DNA of 64,000 bases from Pisolithus tinctorius (Eukaryota > Basidiomycota > Agaricomycetes > Boletales > Pisolithaceae). The number at the start of each line of letters is the position of its first letter. The first letter of the stretch is position 1. The notes beneath the pieces are model-generated. The model made no database searches and was not told the DNA's origin. It saw nothing but the letters and a program-made list of their open reading frames with translations. Made by a program: the position numbers and the translations under genes. The DNA lies in the NCBI GenBank assembly GCA_024663395.1, contig JANFAH010000102.1, positions 62,001 through 126,000 on the forward strand. The letters run 5' to 3'. Shown here piece after piece: positions 57,840 through 64,000 of the stretch.

Positions 57840-60800
57840 TCACTTTGCGACCTTCCAACTTGACGGCGGAGGAACCCGACTCCGTCCCGGACTCCTGGGT
57901 GAGGAAGGCGGAGCTGCGCCTGTCTTCGCACGAGGTCTCGGTGCGGGCCCATCATATGCACTTGCAGAACTAGCAGGGACGCCACGACCCGCTTGCAAAT
58001 AGCTCGATCTCGACGACGGTCCAAATGATTCCCCATATGCACTCTTTGACGCCCATCCAGCCGCGCCGCCGAACTCGCTTTGCGTACTGTTGATTCCACC
58101 ACCATACATCAAGGCTGTGCCCGGGAACATCGTAGGAGCGCCATGCCACTGACCTGGCGGCATGAGCATACCCGTATTTGGCATACCCATCATGCCCGCC
58201 CCAGGTCTGGGTCCCGCCCCACCATACACACTCGCCGCGCTACCACCTCCGTACACAGATCCGCCGCTCCCAAACCCAGCGTTAGAACTCCTCTCCCATT
58301 CTTCGCCGGCGACAGCAATAGCGTGTTGGGCGACTGCCATCTGGTACGCCTGCTTTGCCATCATCATGGCGCGCTGATGGGCAGCAAGGAAAGCAGGGTC
58401 GTTGTTGAACTGAAGTTGAGGAACTATGCCACTCATGCCCGTAGCCATCGGTTGTTGCCAAGATACCCATCCATTCGGTGTCATCATGCCCGGCATATTG
58501 CCCTCCATACCCATTCCCATCATCGGGCTCATGCTCATTCTCATTCGTCCATTCCCGGAACGATGTGACAGCTCGTCATCCCACCCATCGTGCACCAGTG
58601 GACCACGGCTATTGACGAGCTTGCCAAACTAGTAAGGGGAAATCAGATATTGATATCTCGCCCTTTCACAAGAGAAAACAAAGTCGGCATACCTCGATAG
58701 CAGCCTTTGCTTCGCTCCTTCTCCTCTCGCGCCTCCTCTCCTCCTCTGCAGCTTCGCTCTTCGCCCTCTCTCTCCCGCGCTCCCTACCCTTTTCAGGTAT
58801 ATCCTCGAAGGTAACGCTTGACTTCCTTATGTGAGCACGTGCCTTCAATGTAGACCCGACATCGCTCCCACTCTCACGCAGTCTAACACCAATCTCACTC
58901 CCATCGCGCGGAGTGAACGGAGGACCGCCACTGCTAGACTCGCCAGTCGAGCTGGGGGCAGGACTGTCGCCACGTGCGGAACTATTGCCTACGAAGGGGC
59001 GCTGCGGCATCAACTGCGACCCGTATGGTAAGAAGCTGCTGTTGCGGCCAGACGAGGACGAAGAAGGCGGCGAGGACATCAGAGATGCCAACGTGTGCGA
59101 CTGCGGACGCGAGCGCGTCTCTGGAGGGCCGGCAGAGGTCGCACGTAGCTTCATAGTACTCTGGGAAGACTGCCTGTTGTCCGCTTTGACAGATGGAGAG
59201 TCGGGGATAGAACGGATAAGTGGGATAGGGGGAACGCGGGACGCGCGAGAAGACGACGAGGTAGTAGACTTGGAGTCTGACTTGTCGGTTGACGAATATG
59301 AAGGGGGATTCATCAAAGTAGTGGAGCGCGGACGGGCGCCCACAGCAGCAGCAGACCTTGTTGTCCTGATGGGCGGTGAGGAAGTCACCGGAAGCGAGGC
59401 GGCGATAGGTGGGGACGGCGACGTCTGTGAGATCCCGGACATGCTAGTGCGTTGGGGCGGTCTAGATACTACTGCAAACGAAGACAAAGGTTGTCGCTCG
59501 CGGATGGGGGTTGGGATAATGCGATCGTTAGATTTCTGCTCAGGTTCCTGAACCCGAGGGAAAGCGCTAGAGTTAGTCTGTGACTTCTCTTTGTCTCTCT
59601 CCGAGTCAAACGAATTAACAAGTCGGATGGCATTTACAAGTTCCTCCTCGGAATCCGAAGGGCCTTTGACTGTAGCGGTCGAGACGGTGGTCGCTTCACT
59701 GCTCATTCTCCGATGATGGGTCGTTGGTTGCTGTTTACTTCCCACCACAGGGCTCTGCCCTCTCATCGGTGAGGGACTTGAAGAGTTCGACATGAAACTG
59801 TTCGACATGTTGATCGCTGGCGGTGGGGAGAAGGGCTCATCCCCTGTGGGCTTCTTGATCGAGTTCTCGTGCCTCAACACAGGGGTCAGAACGGGCGGGC
59901 TTCCGACGAGAGACTTGATATCGATCAGAGGTTTCGGGGGAGCACGTGAAGACTTATTTGTAGAAACCGAAGTTGAGCTTCCGGGTCTCCGAGGCGGGAC
60001 CAAAGTCGATAAGGGCTTATCCTCTGAGTTGCTACTATCCGAACAATCAGATGAAGTATCTGAGTCGTCATTCTTCCGTCGCTGGGGCACCAATTTGGGC
60101 TCTGATGTATTGCGCGCCACGGCGAAGCATAGGGAGTTACCAGGATTATGAGCTAGATACCCCCAAAACAACTGAAGACCTTACCAGGTAACCCGTGAGC
60201 AGAGTTTGTGCCTGCCAAGAGTGACGCACGGCGTGCTGCGGCGTCAGGAATTATCGCACTCGTCGATGCGGAAGCTCTTGCCCGAGGTGCAAACGACGAC
60301 TCCATCGGGCTCGCTCGCGGCGAATCTGCTCTAGACCATCTCGCAAAATCTGACGCTGATGGAGACGGCTCAGGTAAAGAGCCGTGTCCCATCTCGGACT
60401 GAGCAAGACGCCGAGAAGTAATGGTGCGCTCTCCACCACGCTTCTGGGTTAGTTCATCACCACTATCCACGTCTTCATCTTCTTCGGAACTCGAATCTTC
60501 CGAATCAGAAGAGGTTTGTACGGCAGAACTGTTTGGCCTAGAGGATGACCAAGGGGGGACGGAAGCACGATTTGATTGAGAGATTTCTGACCCTGAAACA
60601 GCCGAAACCGTAGACGCACGCTTCCTGGCAACAGCATCGAGACGGAGTGTATCGGTGGCTGACGGAGGCCGGAAGGAAGGGACAGGGGACTCTGCGCGGC
60701 TTCTCCGAGCCTGCGCTTCACGGAATGCGGCAACAGATATCCGCTGTGACGAATCAGATCCAAAACTTTCATCCCGCGGTCGTGGTCGGGGAAGGGGCAA

Positions 60801-61504
60801 GAAATATCTGCCACTACTGAAGTAGTGTGTGCCTTCTGAGGAGACGCGTTGGTACCTGCTGGAATGTGACGAAAAGACTTTAAATTGAAAGACGAATCTT
60901 CGGTTCCCGATTTAGTAGCGGGGGGAGAAGAAATGGTCGAAGGTGGTTGCGAGACTTTGGATTTTGTGCGCTGTCTCGCCCATGAGAAAAGGCCTGGTTT
61001 TTTGGATAGATTCGAAGGGGCAGACGAGTGAGCTTCACTGAGTACATCCGTTAACGATGATGTACTGGGGGTATCTGTACAAAGGTTCGAACGTGTGGAA
61101 TGGGGACTGCGGTCGTTATAGACCCCAAATATGGATGACTTTGGTGGAGGAGGGGGAAGACCACGACCTGGATCTGAGACGACAGAGGATCGTGGTGGTG
61201 CGTCGTTCAAGGACACGGGTGCTAGCTGAGAGGCATCCGGTGTGCCTGGCTGATGCACATGCTTGTTGCGACGGAAAGGGAGCTTAAGTTTGCTGGAAGA
61301 AGCACCTCTGGGACCTGAGTATACAGGAGTCGGACGGGGCAAGCATTCGTCAGGGAAGACATATTCAGCTTCGATGGACTCTCCTCCTCCTGTACTCGCG
61401 ACGGATGCCACCGACTCAGCTGCTGCAGGGGTGGTCGAGGAGGGGTTGTTCCTCGAGTTGCTGCCGTGCTTGTCACGTTTGAAAAACCCACCCAGCAATG
61501 GCAT
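57840..61504 (-). pseudogene. Large disordered basidiomycete protein, one frame break
   Basis: I do not know its function. Minus strand from ATG 61504 (MPLLGGFFKRDKHGSNSRNN) with a short conserved-looking motif AEYVFPDECLPRPTPVYSG, then long Ser/Pro/Arg-rich low-complexity sequence. Exons: 61504-60185, 60101-58693 and 58628-57840. Within the first, the reading shifts near 60795-60812 by what equals one missing base: before it the frame ends shortly in nonsense composition, after it the other frame continues as SFGSDSSQRISVAAFREAQA. The C-terminal exon is Met/Gly/Ala-rich (MRMSMSPMMGMGMEGNMPGM; YQMAVAQHAIAVAGEEWERS) and ends near a Pro/Ser/Arg patch. About 1170 residues if the shift is an error. 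It could be a scaffold or nuclear protein. Confidence 0.7.
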
Positions 61505-62382
61505 GAAGCGCAGGGTCCGAGTCTAGGAGTAATGACCGTCAGCGTGATCCAGGTAAGAGAAAGGAAAGGAGAGCTGAAGGTTGTCCAGCAGGACCATGCC
61601 ATGAGGTCCTCGTTCGTAACATTAAATATTTTTTGTTCCGATATCTCCAAATATGGTAATGTAAGGTTGCTATAGTGCACTTCTAGTGGGACGATAAGCG
61701 GCTATCAGAACGTGTATGGCAGGCAGGGCGTCTAGTTATTCCATTCTATTGCACGATTGCCATCAGCGAGCGGTTGGGGTGATCTAAATCATGGTTGTAC
61801 AACACTGAGATAACGGTGCGGCAGCATGGCGCAAGGTCAGGCACAGGTGGGCCAAATGACGGCTGGGCGTCGACCGTGTGCCATGACGCAACCGAGTCTA
61901 CGTTTTCTATGCCCCCTATCATCATCATAGGGAACCTGACCGGTGACGGGCCCGCTATGTGGCTAATTGTTTGTTCAACGGCCTCAGGATCTGCATGAGA
62001 ACACCCCTATCAATTCCGCTGCGTGAGGCACAAAAATTCGAAGCTATGGTAAGAGGTGAAGGAAGGTTGCGCATTGATGCCAGTACATAGTTGTATGACG
62101 TTCCAGTCCAACTGTGCCACCAACTCACCAATATCTTTCTCTACATCTTCATGTTTTGGATTGTCTTCTCGTCGAGTCCACTGTCTGTGCCTCCACACTT
62201 GCCAAAGCGCCTAGCCCACATGTCTCCATCACAACAAGACCTGGCCTCCTGCAGAATATGGCAGATCGCTTCCCAGGATGTCACTACAACACGATTTGCA
62301 GTGCTTCCCGTTCCTCGTCCGTCGCCCATTCTCCCACTGTGGTTGGTCAGATTCCAAGTACATACACGGCACGTCATCCGCA
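61505..62382. other. Gap before the foldback element
   Basis: No gene supported. Upstream region of the disordered protein, followed by sequence with only short overlapping frames. Confidence 0.4.
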
Positions 62383-62876
62383 CATCAGGAAAATAACACT
62401 TTACTATTTTTGACTTTTTGTGACAATTGTGACATTTTGGGAAGGAATCTACCATTGTTACCCATGTCCTGCAGGCATGGCTGCACTGTTCTCACTGATT
62501 TTGGTCTTGTTCAAACCACCTAATTCATAGCTTTCAGTAGATACCACATACATTCAAATTTATGGAGGTTCCAAAGAGATAATGTGATTTTTCTCTCAGA
62601 CAGTGTGCATCACACCAATGGCTCAATATCTCTGAATTATCAGATGTTTTCTAGTCTTCTTGGCTTAGATATATCATCACTTAGTTGTTTCAATAGATTC
62701 TGTTCTCTTTTCATTCTTCAAAATGCTGTTTATGGTCAGAAAAAAGTACAGATAGTAGGTTCCTTCCCAAAAAGTCACAAATAGTCACAATAGTCACAAA
62801 AAAGTCAAAAAAGTCACAAAAAGGTCAAAAATAGTCACAAAAAGGTCAAAAATAGTAAAGTGTTAATTTCCTGATG
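62383..62876. mobile_element. Foldback / MITE-like inverted-repeat element
   Basis: The two ends are inverted copies: left CATCAGGAAAATAACACTTT (from 62383) and, read on minus, right CATCAGGAAATTAACACTTT (ending 62876). The pairing continues inward through TACTATTTTTGAC and TTTTTGTGAC to GGGAAGGAATCTAC (left, near 62452) and GGGAAGGAACCTAC (right, near 62756). The right arm is longer because the GTCACAAAAA / GTCAAAAATA motif is repeated several times. The 300-bp centre is A/T-rich without coding capacity. This is a non-autonomous element or an old palindromic relic; no clear target duplication beyond CA on each side. Confidence 0.7.
62757..62856 (+). repeat. Tandem GTCACAAAAA/GTCAAAAATA array
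   Basis: About 100 bases of imperfect short tandem copies (GTCACAAA, GTCACAAAAA, GTCAAAAATA) forming the expanded right arm of the foldback element. Confidence 0.8.
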
Positions 62877-63096
62877 CAGGAACTGCTTAGATCAAAATTT
62901 AGAAGTTGTACCGTGGAACTCTATATAGTGCAACGTAGAAATGTAAACCTAATTAGCCTCGTGTTCAATGTCCTCGTCGGTATCTGGCAGGTGTGAGTAC
63001 GTTTAAGAACCTTTCTATGGAAAACGTCCATTGACAGAATGGAGCTGCCGTCTTCCCTAAGCAAACTAAAGACTCGGCGAAGGAGCCCTCCTTTCC

Positions 63097-63659
63097 CTAT
63101 GCTTGGTCTACGCAGATTCGATGATCGAGTCGGTTCTGGCAACAGAGCTCAGGCCCGAGTCGTTCCAGCCACCAACGTGCGATCCCATAAGCTTCTGCGG
63201 TGATGGTCAGTGTCAAAGTCACAGATCCAGAAGAACCACTGACATGGATATTTCCTGCGTCTACGCCCCCTGCATATCCAACCTTCTTTCCATCCTTGAA
63301 CACAATGCAGGTGGGAACCTATCGGTGCACGTCACGGTGAGGTGAAGACGAATTAGACATGCGTTGGATTAGCAATGCTCACCACTCTAATATCTATTTC
63401 CATGGCTACCTCGTCGAGTTCATCGACATTCACCCAGTAAAAGTCCACCCCAATGCGTTTCCAGGTCTCTTCAAGCATCGAGAAGTGCTGGGCAGGGAAC
63501 TGTAGCATACCGCTTCCGTCGGCATGGAAATCTATAACCACAACTCGACCGCTGTTAATCTAGAATTAAAGAGGTCGAGTCTTCTTCAGCGCAATACCAG
63601 CATGCCAAGCTTACGATCCTCGTGAAATCCTGGGCATTTTTGATACAGTTTGCAGCCAT
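63097..63659 (-). CDS. Thioredoxin-fold protein lacking the CxxC motif
   Basis: Third thioredoxin relative. Exons 63659-63615, 63559-63383 and 63318-63097 join in frame to 147 residues. The frame of a thioredoxin is clear: MAANCIKNAQDFTRIINSGR, then VVVIDFHADGSGMLQFPAQHF where WCGPC should be, FYWVNVDELDEVAMEIDIRV and the cis-Pro segment VPTCIVFKDGKKVGYAGGVD. Both active-site Cys are gone (residues read DGSGMLQF), so it cannot act as an oxidoreductase of the usual kind. The C-terminal 45 residues (from about HVSGSSGSVTLTLTITAEAY) exceed a normal thioredoxin and may be unspliced or novel. Splice borders are standard, and no stop occurs. It might bind a partner, or be a decaying copy. Confidence 0.75.
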
Positions 63660-64000
63660 CGGAGTGCTTTTGGAACAAAGAGAGGAGGATGCACCACTGT
63701 AGAATATTGGAAAAGACTAACAGGGACGCGCAAATCGCAGATTAGTGTGACGAGGTACGCCTTTTATCACCCCAGAGCACAGTATCGGATAGGCGAATGC
63801 CATGAGGCCGCGATGTGTTGGGGCAAGCCCGAAAGAAACCTCTTCTTAGTTTTGGGGACGGTAAGCACCACATGCTTATTCACGGCGCAAGAAAGTACAC
63901 CACGAACCTCTAACGATGGTTGCGTCGATGCAAGTGTGAACGTCAGTGTGACATGTTATATTCTGCATTCTGTGATGGCGCAGTGATGTCATGTACACGA
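63660..64000. other. Right window edge, nothing supported
   Basis: One plus frame (63747-63986) without known features; treated as non-coding. Confidence 0.35.

Overview
The window is nuclear DNA of a filamentous basidiomycete, most likely an agaricomycete. The evidence is dense short introns (about 45-60 bp, mostly GT-AG with GTAAGT/GTATGT-like donors), closely spaced genes on both strands, a TPR-HET protein, a class IV chitin synthase, a Tad/L1-like LINE and a PIF/Harbinger transposon. Nothing looks bacterial; I saw no tRNA, rRNA or CRISPR array.

Layout. 1-4479: 3' part of a dynactin p150-Glued gene, 5' end outside the window. 5138-8896: a complete PIF/Harbinger transposon with matched inverted repeats, a 3-bp target duplication, a Myb/SANT-like companion gene and a three-exon DDE transposase. 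9112-16829: a complete LINE with 19-bp target duplication, poly(A), a gag-like ORF1 (one frame break) and an open EN-RT ORF2. 17377-18185: a broken unknown gene. 18598-21309: GON7, COX6 and an adenosine kinase; COX6 and the kinase are divergent over 152 bp. 21732-25463: a 1243-codon TPR-HET gene. 26544-27895: a second adenosine kinase with the same exon pattern. 28426-32373: a C2H2 zinc finger protein, a SEC14-like CRAL-TRIO protein and, divergent from it, NOP10.

34210-50786 holds three recognisable genes whose frames are repeatedly broken: a PDR-type ABC transporter, a cytochrome P450 and a class IV chitin synthase. From 53694 come a thioredoxin, a Whi2-like gene with one frame break, a second thioredoxin on the other strand, a long low-complexity gene with one frame break, a 494-bp foldback element and a third thioredoxin-fold gene that lacks the CxxC motif.

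The housekeeping genes of the first 33 kb read through cleanly once introns are removed, whereas several genes between 34 and 61.5 kb do not. Either that segment is decaying or its consensus carries uncorrected indels; sequence alone cannot decide. I see no convincing new multi-gene system. The most interesting items are the repeat-homogenised HET gene lying between two adenosine kinase paralogues, the two structurally complete mobile elements, and the thioredoxin trio with a cysteine-less member.
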